Assembly: GCF_023016085.1 (NCBI RefSeq)
Contig: NZ_JALKBF010000001.1
Location: 1,426,001-1,490,000, forward strand
Reading direction: 5' to 3'
DNA from: Aliiroseovarius sp. F47248L
Lineage (GTDB): Bacteria; Pseudomonadota; Alphaproteobacteria; Rhodobacterales; Rhodobacteraceae
Length of the DNA: 64,000 nt
In this document: piece by piece, positions 1 to 10,451 of the stretch
Numbering within the stretch: position 1 is the stretch's first letter
Layout: the number at the start of each line of letters is the position of its first letter
Translations under genes and position numbers: made by a program
Notes under the pieces: model-generated
Database searches by the model: none
What the model was told of the DNA's origin: nothing
What the model saw: the letters and a program-made list of their open reading frames with translations, nothing else

Positions 1-417
1 ATTTTGAAGTCGAAACAGAACAGAAGAAGGGGCTGCAAACATGTCCTTCACGGCACCGGCCAGGGTTGACTCAATCTGATCTCCGTATGCCGAGGTCGCA
101 GTATTGTTCTGATAGCGGATCATTCCATCTGCATCCGTCGCGAATATGGCCGCGCCATCGTAGTCGGAAAACCGTTGAACCAATCGAAACATCGACTTTT
201 GCTGGCGCTGATGAACTGCGGTTAACGCTGTTACGGTCATTGCCAGAGACAGAAAGGTCAGCCCGATCAGCAACAAGGTCAGCCCCACGGCAGGGATGCC
301 AACAAACCACGCTGCGCCGACAGAAAGCACCGCAAGCGACAACAGGTACCCGACCCGCGGCGACATGCGCAGCGCAATTTCGGTCAATGGATTGATTGGC
401 AAGTCAGCGTGCGACAC
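1..417 (-). CDS. PAS-domain sensor histidine kinase, N-terminal part only (CckA-like)
   Basis: The reading frame enters on the minus strand and is cut by the left window edge, leaving 139 residues. I chose the GTG at 415-417 because AAGGGG sits a few bases upstream. Residues about 24-66 form two hydrophobic helices joined by a short turn. After them comes a PAS-like stretch that reads ATDADGMIRYQNNTA. Two membrane helices followed by PAS is the layout of membrane-bound sensor kinases. The helical hairpin near the N-terminus, with a NPLTEIALRMSPRVGYLL opening, resembles alphaproteobacterial CckA, the cell-cycle hybrid kinase. The kinase core is not in the window, so both the histidine-kinase call and the CckA suggestion are inference. 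Confidence 0.6.
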   Translation of the reverse strand, partial: MSHADLPINPLTEIALRMSPRVGYLLSLAVLSVGAAWFVGIPAVGLTLLLIGLTFLSLAMTVTALTAVHQRQQKSMFRLVQRFSDYDGAAIFATDADGMIRYQNNTATSAYGDQIESTLAGAVKDMFAAPSSVLFRLQN

Positions 418-522
418 AGAGATCCCCTTTTACAGAATCGGCCCCACGGTTATTGCCCGCGGTCAGTTAAGCGCCGATTAATGAGATCAAAGTTAACAAC
501 CTTAGATTGTCTTTGCCAAGCA

Positions 523-1683
523 TTACATTCGCTTTAGTCGCGCGACATAGAACCCATCGCCCCCATCAAGTGGTGTAAAACGACGTTCAAGGTCGACATC
601 AAAGCCCGAATGATCTTCCATGAACTGGTCCACCTGCGCACGGTTCTCAGACTCCAGAACCGAACAAGTGGCATAAGCAATCGCACCATCAGCCGCCGTT
701 TTGGCAGGAAGCTGATATAAAATTGATTTTTGGATGCCCAGAAGCGCTGCGAACCGATCCGGCGTCATCAGCCATTTACCCTGCGGCGTTCGGCGCCAAG
801 AACCACTGCCAGAACAAGGCGCGTCTGCAAACACAAGATCGAACGTCCCGAAGCGGGCCAATGCATCCGGTGTTGCGACCTGAATTTTACATCCAGCCCG
901 CTCGGCGCGGCTCGGAATATCCTTCATCCGCGCCGGAGAAATGTCGTGCGCCACGACATCGGCGCCAAAAGCGGCCAGCGCCAGCGCCTTACCACCACCT
1001 CCCGCGCAGAAATCCAGAACACGCATGCCCGGTACAATCCGTAACGCCTCAACCACCGCCTGGGAAGCCGCATCCTGAAGCTCTACCATCCCATCAAGAA
1101 AAGCGCGTGATGCATTGATCTTGCGTGGATTTTCCAAGACTTCCAACGCCGTTGAAGCAAGTGGATGCGCACGCGTTACGATCCCGTCCTCGGCAAGTTG
1201 GATTTGTACTTCTTCCTTAGAGGTACGCACATTGTTGACCCGCAAGAAGACAGGCGCGCGATGACGCAATGCCTCCAACACGTCATCAGACTGCCCGCCC
1301 AGGCTTTCATCGAACTGCGGCAATAGCCAAGCGGGACAATCAAGGCGCGTAGCGCGAGAAAGGTCGCCAACGGGCTGCCGTTCCTGATCAGTTAAAGCTT
1401 CAGGTGCGTGACCTTCCCCAGTGAATAGGGTGTCGGGGTCGTTCCCTTGACCGCGCAAAAGGCCGATCATGATCGCGCGACCCGTCATCCCGCCACCGAT
1501 TTCAGCGGATGATTGCAGCCGCCGAAGCGCATCAAACACGTGATCACGGATGGCAGCACGGTCTTTTGACCCGGCAAAACGATGCTTGCGCGCCCATCCG
1601 GTCAGCGCCTGTTCGGCTGGGGTGCCAGCAAGATAGTCGTCAAGAATTTCGATGGCCGCAGCGACGCGGGCGCCGGGCGTCAC
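523..1683 (-). CDS. RsmB/NOP-family RNA (cytosine-5) methyltransferase
   Basis: A 386-residue SAM-dependent RNA m5C methyltransferase. The first ~130 residues are helical and NusB-like, as in RsmB. The catalytic half has the SAM-binding motif VLDFCAGGGGKALALA near residue 222, the motif-IV ADAPCSGSGSWRR near 286 and the ATCSVL catalytic-cysteine motif near 338. Both conserved cysteines of the family (in PCSGSG and TCS) are present. It is probably transcribed with guaB, which ends 48 bases upstream on the same strand. Family members modify 16S rRNA C967 (RsmB) or other sites. The exact target cannot be read from sequence, so no symbol is given. Confidence 0.9.
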   Translation of the reverse strand: MTPGARVAAAIEILDDYLAGTPAEQALTGWARKHRFAGSKDRAAIRDHVFDALRRLQSSAEIGGGMTGRAIMIGLLRGQGNDPDTLFTGEGHAPEALTDQERQPVGDLSRATRLDCPAWLLPQFDESLGGQSDDVLEALRHRAPVFLRVNNVRTSKEEVQIQLAEDGIVTRAHPLASTALEVLENPRKINASRAFLDGMVELQDAASQAVVEALRIVPGMRVLDFCAGGGGKALALAAFGADVVAHDISPARMKDIPSRAERAGCKIQVATPDALARFGTFDLVFADAPCSGSGSWRRTPQGKWLMTPDRFAALLGIQKSILYQLPAKTAADGAIAYATCSVLESENRAQVDQFMEDHSGFDVDLERRFTPLDGGDGFYVARLKRM

Positions 1684-1731
1684 AGCCTTGCTCCGGACAC
1701 ATTAATATAACTGCGCAACCACATGATATCC

Positions 1732-3216
<1,485 letters not shown>

Positions 3217-3377
3217 CTATCTCATGGAGCAGACGGTTTGGAAAGGGCATTGCCCGAGATTTCTGCGCTTTGCCAAAAAAATCACGTGTCGATTTCGCGA
3301 TAGCCGCATTTGACAAACCAACTTCGGCACGGAAAGGTCACAGAAATGCAGGCAACGGACGGATCGGAGACAACTCA

Positions 3378-4196
3378 ATGAGTGACCAGAACCGAGGCGC
3401 GGCCTTTCGCGCCCTGCACCAGAAGGGCAATCCGTTCATTCTGGCCAACGCCTGGGATATTGGCAGTGCGAAAATGCTTGCGGGATTGGGCGCGCAGGCC
3501 ATCGGCACCTCGTCCGCAGCCCATGCCTTCACTCTGGGTCGCCCTGATATGGGGCATGTCAGCCGGGACGAAGCCCTTGCCCATGCGCAGGATTTGGTCG
3601 CTGCCGTGTCCATCCCGATATCTGGCGATTTTGAAAACGGCTTTGGCGATGATCCCGACAGTTGCGCCGAAACCGTGCGCCTGTCTTTTGAGGCCGGGCT
3701 TGCCGGTATTTCGATCGAGGATACCGCCCTGCCATCAGCCAACCCATACGATCGCGCGCTGGCGATCGAGCGCATCAAGGCCGCCACCGCCGCCGCCCGT
3801 GCCCTGCCCGGCGATTTTGTCCTTGTGGCCCGCGCGGATGGCGTGATGAACGGTCAATATGATCTGGACGAGGCGCTGGCCCGGATCACCGCTTACGAAG
3901 TTGCGGGGGCGGATTGCGTCTATGTCCCCTTTCCCGGCACGCTGTCCGATCAGGCACGGGTTTGCGCGGCCACCGATCTTCCCGTTAATGCCTTGGCGGC
4001 TGGTCCCTTATCGCAGGTCAGCAGCGCCGATATGGCACAGGCGGGTGTGGCGCGTATCTCGCTTGGGTCGGCACTGGCTCGCGTGACCCATCGTGTGATC
4101 AACGACGCGGCGCAGGCCATGTTTGCAAGCGGGGATTTTTCGATATTGGGCACCGGGATATCGGGCAGCGCGGTCGATGCCTTGTTGAAACCGTAA
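3378..4196 (+). CDS. Isocitrate lyase / PEP mutase family protein
   Basis: A 272-residue TIM-barrel enzyme of the PEP mutase / isocitrate lyase superfamily, which makes or breaks C-C or P-C bonds next to a carboxylate with Mg2+. The metal-site region is DFENGFGDDP near residue 84 and the conserved GISIEDT stretch is near 112. The KKCGH loop of true isocitrate lyase is absent, so it is more like 2-methylisocitrate- or oxaloacetate-hydrolase-type members. The frame is open further upstream to 3198, but that extension runs through the guaB promoter region. The ATG at 3378 gives the normal N-terminus (MSDQNRGAAFRALH). The substrate is unknown. Confidence 0.85.
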   Translation: MSDQNRGAAFRALHQKGNPFILANAWDIGSAKMLAGLGAQAIGTSSAAHAFTLGRPDMGHVSRDEALAHAQDLVAAVSIPISGDFENGFGDDPDSCAETVRLSFEAGLAGISIEDTALPSANPYDRALAIERIKAATAAARALPGDFVLVARADGVMNGQYDLDEALARITAYEVAGADCVYVPFPGTLSDQARVCAATDLPVNALAAGPLSQVSSADMAQAGVARISLGSALARVTHRVINDAAQAMFASGDFSILGTGISGSAVDALLKP

Positions 4197-4202
4197 CCCT
4201 AA

Positions 4203-5372
4203 CTATATCCGCGTCACATCCGTGTCATAGATCCAGCGGAACCGATTGAACACTTGCTGTGGCGCCATCCGTCCGGCCAATCGCAACGCCCCGTGCCCAA
4301 CCCGACGCGCAAATGGATTGGCATAGTGATAGTTGCGGGCGTTCTTACCCGCTGCGGCCACGATCTTTTCACATCTTGCGCGGCGCAGTGTCTGATAACG
4401 ATGCGGTCCCTTATCCAGCCCATGGTGATCCAGACAGGCGGCAAGAACCCACGCATCCTCGATTGCCATAACTGCGCCCTGCGCCATGAATGGCAGAGTT
4501 GGATGGGCCGCGTCGCCCAATAACGCGCAATGGCCATAAAACCAGTTCAACGCCACCGGATGGCGGAACAATCCCCACAGATGCGCCGTTTCGACCCGTT
4601 CCAAAAGGGCTTGCGCATCGTCGCAGAAACCGCTGAACGCCTTGCGCATGTTGTCGGGGTCATCCTGATGGTTCCACCCTTCATCGGCCCATTCCGTGCG
4701 CTCTTCCACCGCAACCATGTTCACCATCGTGCCATCGCGCAATGGATAGGTCACCATGTGTCGTCCGGGGCCCATAAAAACCGTTGCCTCGGCCGGTTCA
4801 CGGCCAGTCGCGGGCACGGTCGCCCGCCACGCTACCTGACCTGTGAAAAAAGGCGCGCGGGCACCGTTCATGGCTCTATGCACTACGGATCGCAAACCGT
4901 CGGCACCAATGACAAACCCCATTTCCTGTGCAGGTTCGCCCACGACCTTCACCTGCGCAGTGGTCAGGCTGGGCAAGACACGTTCGACCTGCGTGCCACA
5001 GCGGATCGTCACCCCCGTGTTGCGTGCTGCCTGGGCCAGAAGATCAATCAAATCGGCGCGGTGGAACAGGAGAAAGGTCGCACCGGGTGCCACTTTGTCG
5101 AAGTTGAAATCAATCACTTCGTGACCCGAGACACCATCCCGCAGCCAGACCCCATTGCCCTTTACTGCACGGGTACGGGCCGCGTCGCCCAGACCCAGCG
5201 CATCCAGAACGCATACGCCATTGGGACTGATTTGTAGCCCTGCACCAACCTCGGTGATCTCGGGGGCTTGTTCAAGTACGGTGACGTTCGCGCCGCGTTG
5301 CGCCAAAGCCACCGCCGCCGTCAGCCCGCCGATCCCTGCACCAAGGATGGTGACGTCCTGTCCTGCGATCAT
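4203..5372 (-). CDS. FAD-dependent monooxygenase (salicylate hydroxylase-like)
   Basis: A 389-residue class A flavoprotein monooxygenase of the PHBH fold. The N-terminal FAD motif is ILGAGIGGLTAAVALAQRG (GxGxxG), followed by the acidic end of beta-2 in VLEQAP. GADGLRS around residue 158 is the DG motif. LLGDAAHPTLPFMAQGAVMAIEDA near residue 290 is the GD motif that contacts the FAD ribityl chain. Homologues hydroxylate salicylate, 3-hydroxybenzoate or 6-hydroxynicotinate with NAD(P)H and O2. No aromatic-catabolism genes lie nearby, so the substrate cannot be assigned. It is convergent with the upstream lyase gene, with only 6 bp between stops. Confidence 0.85.
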   Translation of the reverse strand: MIAGQDVTILGAGIGGLTAAVALAQRGANVTVLEQAPEITEVGAGLQISPNGVCVLDALGLGDAARTRAVKGNGVWLRDGVSGHEVIDFNFDKVAPGATFLLFHRADLIDLLAQAARNTGVTIRCGTQVERVLPSLTTAQVKVVGEPAQEMGFVIGADGLRSVVHRAMNGARAPFFTGQVAWRATVPATGREPAEATVFMGPGRHMVTYPLRDGTMVNMVAVEERTEWADEGWNHQDDPDNMRKAFSGFCDDAQALLERVETAHLWGLFRHPVALNWFYGHCALLGDAAHPTLPFMAQGAVMAIEDAWVLAACLDHHGLDKGPHRYQTLRRARCEKIVAAAGKNARNYHYANPFARRVGHGALRLAGRMAPQQVFNRFRWIYDTDVTRI

Positions 5373-5454
5373 AGCGTTGTGCTCCTTGACGGATATTGAT
5401 CCATTTCACAGTCCGGATGGTTTGGTGTCATTGCACATGACGTCAAAGCAAAAG

Positions 5455-5483
5455 AAAAGGCGCCGGGGTTCCCAGCGCCTTTT
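5455..5483 (-). terminator. Rho-independent terminator downstream of dksA
   Basis: Read on the minus strand, AAAAGGCGC and GCGCCTTTT form a 9-bp stem around an 11-base loop, followed by a TTTTCTTTTG run. It lies 68 bp past the dksA stop codon. Confidence 0.8.
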
Positions 5484-5550
5484 GCCATGGATCAGGGCGT
5501 CATGCCACGCGACAAGTGCGCCCATCCCCAGATTTTCAGTGGTTCGCGGC

Positions 5551-5973
5551 TTAATCGTCGCGGTGAACTTTTTCGCGGCGCTCGTGGCGTTCCTGCGCCT
5601 CAAGGCTCAGGGTCGCGATGGGTCGTGCATCAAGACGTTTCAACGAAATCGGATCGCCCGTTTCCGAGCAATATCCATATTCGCCTTCTTCAATCCGACG
5701 CAGGGCCTGGTCAATTTTGCCAACCAGCTTGCGCGACCGATCACGTGTGCGAAGCTCTAATGCCCGATCTGTTTCTTCCGAGGCACGATCCGCAATGTCT
5801 GGGATGTTCCGAGTGTTGTCTTGCAAGCCTTCCAAAGTATGGCGGCTTTCGTCCAACAACTCTTCTTTCCAGGCCAGAAGCTTGCGACGGAAATACTCCG
5901 TCTGACGCTCATTCATAAACGGTTCGTCTTCGGCAGGACTGTAATCGTCGGGCAGGAAAGTCTCTGCTTTCAT
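5551..5973 (-). CDS. dksA: DksA/TraR-family RNA polymerase-binding transcription factor
   Basis: A 140-residue DksA homologue that binds RNA polymerase through its secondary channel and, with ppGpp, tunes rRNA and stress promoters. The coiled-coil tip motif reads IPDIADRASEE (two acidic residues and the alanine of the DxxDxA signature) and is intact. The globular zinc-finger region EYGYCSETGDPIS keeps only one cysteine, where canonical E. coli DksA has four, so zinc binding through four cysteines is not possible. Reduced-cysteine DksA proteins are known in Rhodobacterales. It is transcribed alone, with a terminator downstream and a long divergent promoter region toward moxR. Confidence 0.92.
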   Translation of the reverse strand: MKAETFLPDDYSPAEDEPFMNERQTEYFRRKLLAWKEELLDESRHTLEGLQDNTRNIPDIADRASEETDRALELRTRDRSRKLVGKIDQALRRIEEGEYGYCSETGDPISLKRLDARPIATLSLEAQERHERREKVHRDD

Positions 5974-6305
5974 ACCAACTCCCTCAACTTACCGGACTAT
6001 AACTACCTAACAACCTTGTTGCCCCACAGGAGTCCGGCTTCTTGTGGCGCTCGTTTACACTTGCTTTCGGCAGATGTCACTAGCCAATGAGCGCGTTTGA
6101 TCAAGGTTTTCGCCTATGACGAGCAAACATCTGAAATCTAATGAGAACACTCGGGATATCATTCACCTGCACACCCTGCGCATTCAAACTGCCATTCCAA
6201 TTGTCATGGATCACGTCTGGGCTGTGCGCCCTCACCCTTGCCAAAACTTGCCTACCCCATTACTTCGCCCGGTAATGTGAGGTTCGACCGTAAAGGGATG
6301 ACAGG
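5974..6305. other. Divergent intergenic region dksA / moxR
   Basis: A 332-bp spacer that must hold the promoters of dksA (minus) and of the moxR-containing cluster (plus). I could not pick out convincing -35/-10 boxes or a riboswitch. A 54-codon open frame at 6116-6280 has no supporting features and is not called. Confidence 0.5.
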
Positions 6306-7166
6306 ATGACGAAACGCTTTGAAGGCACTGAAAGCTATGTGGCGACCGACGACCTGAAGGTTGCCGTGAATGCCGCCGTCACCTTGCAGCGCCCCCTGCT
6401 GGTCAAGGGCGAACCCGGCACCGGCAAGACGGAACTGGCGATGCAGGTTGCGGGCGCATTGGGTGCACGGATGATCGAATGGAACATCAAGTCCACCACC
6501 AAGGCCCAGCAGGGTCTGTATGAATATGACGCCGTCAGCCGGTTGCGAGACAGCCAGCTGGGTGAAGAGCGCGTGCATGATGTGCGAAACTACATCAAGC
6601 GCGGCAAGTTGTGGGAGGCGTTTGACGCCGACGAGCGCGTTGTCCTGCTGATCGACGAGATCGACAAGGCCGATATCGAGTTTCCCAACGACCTGTTGCA
6701 AGAGCTTGATAAGATGGAATTTCACGTCTACGAGACCGGGGAAACCATCCGCGCCAAGCATCGCCCGATCATCATCATCACCTCGAACAATGAAAAAGAA
6801 CTGCCCGACGCCTTTCTGCGCCGCTGTTTCTTCCATTATATCCGCTTCCCTGACGCTGATACGCTGGCGAAGATCGTCGAGGTGCACCACCCCGGCATAA
6901 AGCCGCGCCTGCTGACCGAGGCGCTGACACAATTCTATGAAATCCGCGAGCAGCCGGGACTGAAGAAAAAGCCCTCGACCTCTGAGGTCTTGGACTGGCT
7001 GAAGCTGCTTCTGGCCGAAGATATCGAACCTGAAGTGCTGAAACGCGATGGGGCGTCAGCCTTGCCGACCCTACATGGGGCATTGTTGAAAAACGAGCAG
7101 GATGTGCATCTGTTTGAACGCCTGGCTTTCATGGCCCGTCGTGAGGGGCATGGCAGACGGAAATAA
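6306..7166 (+). CDS. MoxR-family AAA+ ATPase
   Basis: A 286-residue AAA+ ATPase of the MoxR group, chaperone-like ATPases that work with VWA-domain proteins to mature or insert metal cofactors in enzyme complexes. Walker A is GEPGTGKTE near residue 38, Walker B is VLLIDEIDKAD near 117, sensor 1 is IIITSNNEKELP and the arginine-finger segment is FLRRCFFHYIRFPD. The matching VWA partner is encoded 3.4 kb downstream at 10620. In many Rhodobacterales the two are closer, and here a toxin-antitoxin pair and other genes stand between them. The client enzyme is unknown. Confidence 0.93.
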   Translation: MTKRFEGTESYVATDDLKVAVNAAVTLQRPLLVKGEPGTGKTELAMQVAGALGARMIEWNIKSTTKAQQGLYEYDAVSRLRDSQLGEERVHDVRNYIKRGKLWEAFDADERVVLLIDEIDKADIEFPNDLLQELDKMEFHVYETGETIRAKHRPIIIITSNNEKELPDAFLRRCFFHYIRFPDADTLAKIVEVHHPGIKPRLLTEALTQFYEIREQPGLKKKPSTSEVLDWLKLLLAEDIEPEVLKRDGASALPTLHGALLKNEQDVHLFERLAFMARREGHGRRK

Positions 7167-7233
7167 GCCCATCTGAACTTGACATTCGGTCCATATGATC
7201 CTATCTTCTGCTCAACACGACAGGAGATTCACC

Positions 7234-7641
7234 ATGCACGCCGCCCCACAACCCATCACCCCGCCCCCGGCCCGTCCAACCTCGGATCATGCGGCTGTGG
7301 CGTTGAAAGCCTATGGCCGTATCGCCGAGGCTTGGGGGCTTAAACTGGACGACGCCGCCGCGCTGGCGGATATGTCCACGTCCACATGGAAACGCGCGCG
7401 CAATCCCGGCTTCAAGGGCGATCTGACCCGCGACCAGATGTTGCGCCTGTCCGCGCTGGTGGGGATCTACAAATCCTTGCACCTCTATTTCGACGTGGCG
7501 ATCGCCGATCAGTGGATTACCCTTGCCAACACCGGTCCAATGTTTGACGGCGCACGCCCCATCGACACGATGATCCAGGATGGATTGCCGCAATTCCTGC
7601 GCGTGCGCAATTACGTCGATGCACTGCGGGGCGGGATGTGA
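7234..7641 (+). CDS. Xre/MbcA/ParS-type antitoxin
   Basis: A 135-residue antitoxin of the Xre-MbcA family (DUF2384-like C-terminus). The start at 7234 is preceded by ACAGGAGATTCACC, a strong ribosome-binding site, which fits better than the upstream start in the same frame. The N-terminal half is a helix-turn-helix-like domain (AWGLKLDDAAALADMSTSTW near residue 33). The C-terminal half contains the toxin-binding DUF2384 segment ending PQFLRVRNYVDALRGGM. The stop overlaps the GTG start of the RES toxin, which is typical translational coupling. Such antitoxins usually repress their own operon. Confidence 0.88.
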   Translation: MHAAPQPITPPPARPTSDHAAVALKAYGRIAEAWGLKLDDAAALADMSTSTWKRARNPGFKGDLTRDQMLRLSALVGIYKSLHLYFDVAIADQWITLANTGPMFDGARPIDTMIQDGLPQFLRVRNYVDALRGGM

Positions 7642-8342
7642 CTGACGCTCTGCCGCTGCGATCTGTCAGCGACCGCGCACTGGTTCGCCTGATCCCCGCC
7701 ACATATCACAAACCGCCGGTTCTGCGCGGGCTGGTGGATAATGACGGTGAAATGGCCCTGTTGGCGGAAGTCGAGGCCATGACCTCGGCCCGCCACATCG
7801 CTGAGCGCGGGCGCGATCTGGGAGTGAACCGGCTGGAACTGGCATGGGAACGCCGCGCCGCTGATCTTCGCATCTATGGCCTGAGCCATGTCAACGCGGC
7901 CTTCACCTATCGGCGCGTGGGCGGCAACCGGTTCAACGACGAACATCGCGGCGCGTGGTATTGCAGTTGGAGCGCCATGACCTCGGTCGCTGAAGTCGGC
8001 TATCACTACACCCGCGAACTGACATACATCGGCGTTTTCGACACCTCGGCGCGCTATGTTGAATTGCTGGCGGATTTCATCGGTGATTTCCCGGACCTGA
8101 GCCGCCAGACCGACCATCCGTCACTGCATCCTGAGCCCACTGTCGGGTATCCGCGCGGCCAAGCCTTGGCCAACAAGCTGCGGGACGAGGGTCATCGCGG
8201 CCTCGTCTACCCCTCCGTTCGCCATCCCGGCGGCACCTGTCTGGTCGCCTTTGATCCCGCCGCCGTGCAGAACGTTCGACCCGGTGCAAAATGGGAAATC
8301 ACATGGTCCGGCTCGCCCGATTATGACGTGATCGGGCTGTAG
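7638..8342 (+). CDS. RES-domain toxin (NAD+-degrading, MbcT-like)
   Basis: A 234-residue RES-domain protein starting at a GTG that overlaps the antitoxin stop (GTGA). The family name comes from conserved Arg, Glu and Ser residues. Here the core reads RRVGGNRFNDEHRGAWYC, then the serine and glutamate region SWSAMTSVAEVGYH near residues 110-125, with the closing HPGGTCLVAFDP near residue 195. Characterised RES toxins (MbcT, the RES-Xre family) degrade NAD+ and arrest growth unless bound by the Xre partner. Function is inferred from family and gene order. Confidence 0.88.
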   Translation: MTDALPLRSVSDRALVRLIPATYHKPPVLRGLVDNDGEMALLAEVEAMTSARHIAERGRDLGVNRLELAWERRAADLRIYGLSHVNAAFTYRRVGGNRFNDEHRGAWYCSWSAMTSVAEVGYHYTRELTYIGVFDTSARYVELLADFIGDFPDLSRQTDHPSLHPEPTVGYPRGQALANKLRDEGHRGLVYPSVRHPGGTCLVAFDPAAVQNVRPGAKWEITWSGSPDYDVIGL

Positions 8343-8542
8343 CAAACGATTCGCTGAACCAGCACGTCTCGAACGAACCAACCTAGTGCTGGGTGAGGTA
8401 GCCCACACAACATATTGTTTTCCCTTACGGCTTTCCGACCAATCCTTCGCGAAAACCACCGTTTTGCTTGGTAAAACCCGCCCCATACCCTAAAGTCGAC
8501 CCCTTGCCTGGGGGGGCATAAAATAGGTGTGCGTGTATTGTT

Positions 8543-8998
8543 ATGGGAAACAATGCTCACATTACCGTTCGACCACTGACGGCGTCTGATAGGGCCGCGT
8601 GGGATCGCCTGTGGGAAGGCTATCTGCGCTACTATGAGACCGAACTGGACGCGAAGGTCTATGAAACCACCTTCGCCCGACTTCTGTCAGAGGACCCGAA
8701 CGAGTTCCACGGCCTGTTGGCATGCGTGGACGACCGGCCTGCCGGGCTGGTCCATTACCTGTTCCATCGCCACGCGTGGAAGGTTGAGAATGTGTGCTAC
8801 CTTCAAGACCTTTACGCGGACCCATCGGTTCGGGGCAAAGGTGTCGGGCGGGCCTTGATCGAAGCAGTGTATGGTGCCGCTGATCGCAACGGCACGCCGT
8901 CCGTCTATTGGCTGACGCAGGATTTCAACCATACCGCACGTGCACTCTATGACCGGATTGGCGTCAAGACGCCCTTCATCCGGTATGGGAGGGCTTGA
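8543..8998 (+). CDS. GNAT-family N-acetyltransferase
   Basis: A 151-residue GCN5-related acetyltransferase. The acetyl-CoA pyrophosphate-binding loop is DPSVRGKGVGRALIEAVY near residue 92 (R/Q-x-x-G-x-G/A motif). The C-terminal VYWLTQDFNHTARALYDRIG is the usual motif B region. The substrate is unknown. It is two bases upstream of the DUF2927 lipoprotein gene and likely co-transcribed with it. A 200-bp gap separates it from the RES toxin. Confidence 0.88.
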   Translation: MGNNAHITVRPLTASDRAAWDRLWEGYLRYYETELDAKVYETTFARLLSEDPNEFHGLLACVDDRPAGLVHYLFHRHAWKVENVCYLQDLYADPSVRGKGVGRALIEAVYGAADRNGTPSVYWLTQDFNHTARALYDRIGVKTPFIRYGRA

Positions 8999-9000
8999 CG

Positions 9001-10401
9001 ATGCGACAGATCACAAAAACCGCGGCCTTGGCCCTGACCTGTCTGGCATTTGTCAGTTGCGCGGTGCCGGACGGATCACGCACGCGCGCCGAACAGACCG
9101 CTGGGGGCGACGAGGTCACCGCACGCCGCGTCGGTCTGCCGACCACCCTGCCCCCGATGAAAGCCTTCAGTGGCACACAGATCACCCGCCCCACGCGGGC
9201 CAACAGTGTGATTGCCGGGGATTTTCTGGACCTGTCCTTCCAATTGGAAAGCGGTCGTCCCCTGCCCGTTCTGACCCGGTTCGAAGGCCCTGTGACCCTG
9301 CGCGTCACTGGCAATGCGCCCACTTACATGATGGCCGACCTAAACCGCCTGATGGCGCGACTGCGCATCGAGGCTGGGATCAACATACGGCAAGTGTCCG
9401 GGTCTGAAACGGCGTCCATTACGCTTGAGGTCATCCCGAAACGCCAATTGCAGCGCCTTGTGCCCCATGCGGCCTGTTTCGTGGCGCCCAATGTGTCCAG
9501 TTGGCAAGACTACAAGGCCGCGCGCGGCACAGCACGGCTGGATTGGGCAAAGATGCGCACCCGCACCAAGATGGCCGTGTTCCTGCCCGGCGATGTCAGC
9601 CCGCAAGAGCTGCGCGATTGTCTGCATGAAGAAGTCGCACAGGCGCTGGGACCGGTGAATGATCTGTATCGCCTGCATGACAGCGTGTTCAACGACGACA
9701 ACTTCCACACCGTTTTGACCGGGTTTGATATGCTGATTTTGCGGGCGTATTACGCGCCGGAACTGGCCTCGGGCATGAGCCGTGGCGATGTCGCTGCCCG
9801 TCTGCCGCAGGTGTTGGCGCGTCTAAATCCCGCGGGCGGCACTGGTGCGCCGCGTATGGGGGGTGCGTCGCCCGAAGGATGGAAGGTCGCGATAGAGGTC
9901 GCGCTGGGCGGTGGACAGTCCAAAACCCGCCGTCGTGAGGCATCTGCGCAAGCCGTCACAATCGCGCGCAATATGGCCTGGCGCGACACGCGGCTGGCAT
10001 TCAGCTTGTTTGCCTATGGTCGCCTGAACATGCGCCAGGACAGCAAAGGGGCGTTCGCCGCCTTCCGCGAGGCCGAAGCGATCTACCGCGCCAATCCCGA
10101 AACCGCGCTGCACGCGGCCCATATGGGCGTGCAACTGGCGGCCTATGCCCTGTCTGCCGGCCGCGCGAACGAGGCGATTGCCATCGTCAACTCCCACATC
10201 TCCCCCGTCATGCGCGCCGAAAACGCGGCGCTTCTGGCGACGCTGATGATGATCAAAGCCGAAGCTCTTGACCTTGCTGGCCGCGGCGCTGAGGCGCAGC
10301 TTGTCAGGCTCGACAGTCTGGGCTGGGCGCGGTATGGCTTCGGCTCGAACGAGCAGGTCGGCGCGCGGCTCAGCGAAATCGCTGCCATCTCGCCGGGCTA
10401 A
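9001..10401 (+). CDS. DUF2927 domain lipoprotein
   Basis: A 466-residue secreted protein. The ATG at 9001 is preferred over a TTG two codons upstream, which overlaps the GNAT stop codon. Residues 1-20 are a lipoprotein signal peptide (MRQITKTAALALTCLAFVSC) with Cys20 as the lipidation site. The central part, about residues 75-260, is the DUF2927 domain with the FRDxLHEE-like DCLHEEVAQALGPVND, a metal-protease-like helix. The C-terminal third is a tetratricopeptide-like helical repeat (AFSLFAYGRLNMRQDSKGAF). The family is common in Rhodobacterales but has no assigned function. Confidence 0.82.
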   Translation: MRQITKTAALALTCLAFVSCAVPDGSRTRAEQTAGGDEVTARRVGLPTTLPPMKAFSGTQITRPTRANSVIAGDFLDLSFQLESGRPLPVLTRFEGPVTLRVTGNAPTYMMADLNRLMARLRIEAGINIRQVSGSETASITLEVIPKRQLQRLVPHAACFVAPNVSSWQDYKAARGTARLDWAKMRTRTKMAVFLPGDVSPQELRDCLHEEVAQALGPVNDLYRLHDSVFNDDNFHTVLTGFDMLILRAYYAPELASGMSRGDVAARLPQVLARLNPAGGTGAPRMGGASPEGWKVAIEVALGGGQSKTRRREASAQAVTIARNMAWRDTRLAFSLFAYGRLNMRQDSKGAFAAFREAEAIYRANPETALHAAHMGVQLAAYALSAGRANEAIAIVNSHISPVMRAENAALLATLMMIKAEALDLAGRGAEAQLVRLDSLGWARYGFGSNEQVGARLSEIAAISPG

Positions 10402-10451
10402 AGGGAACGGGGGCCGTCCAAGACCGCCCTTTTTGAAGGGTAGAGGCAGAT

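Noticed and set aside
6116..6280. 54-codon open frame before moxR
   Set aside because: No ribosome-binding site, no recognisable protein features and it lies in the promoter region; likely chance.
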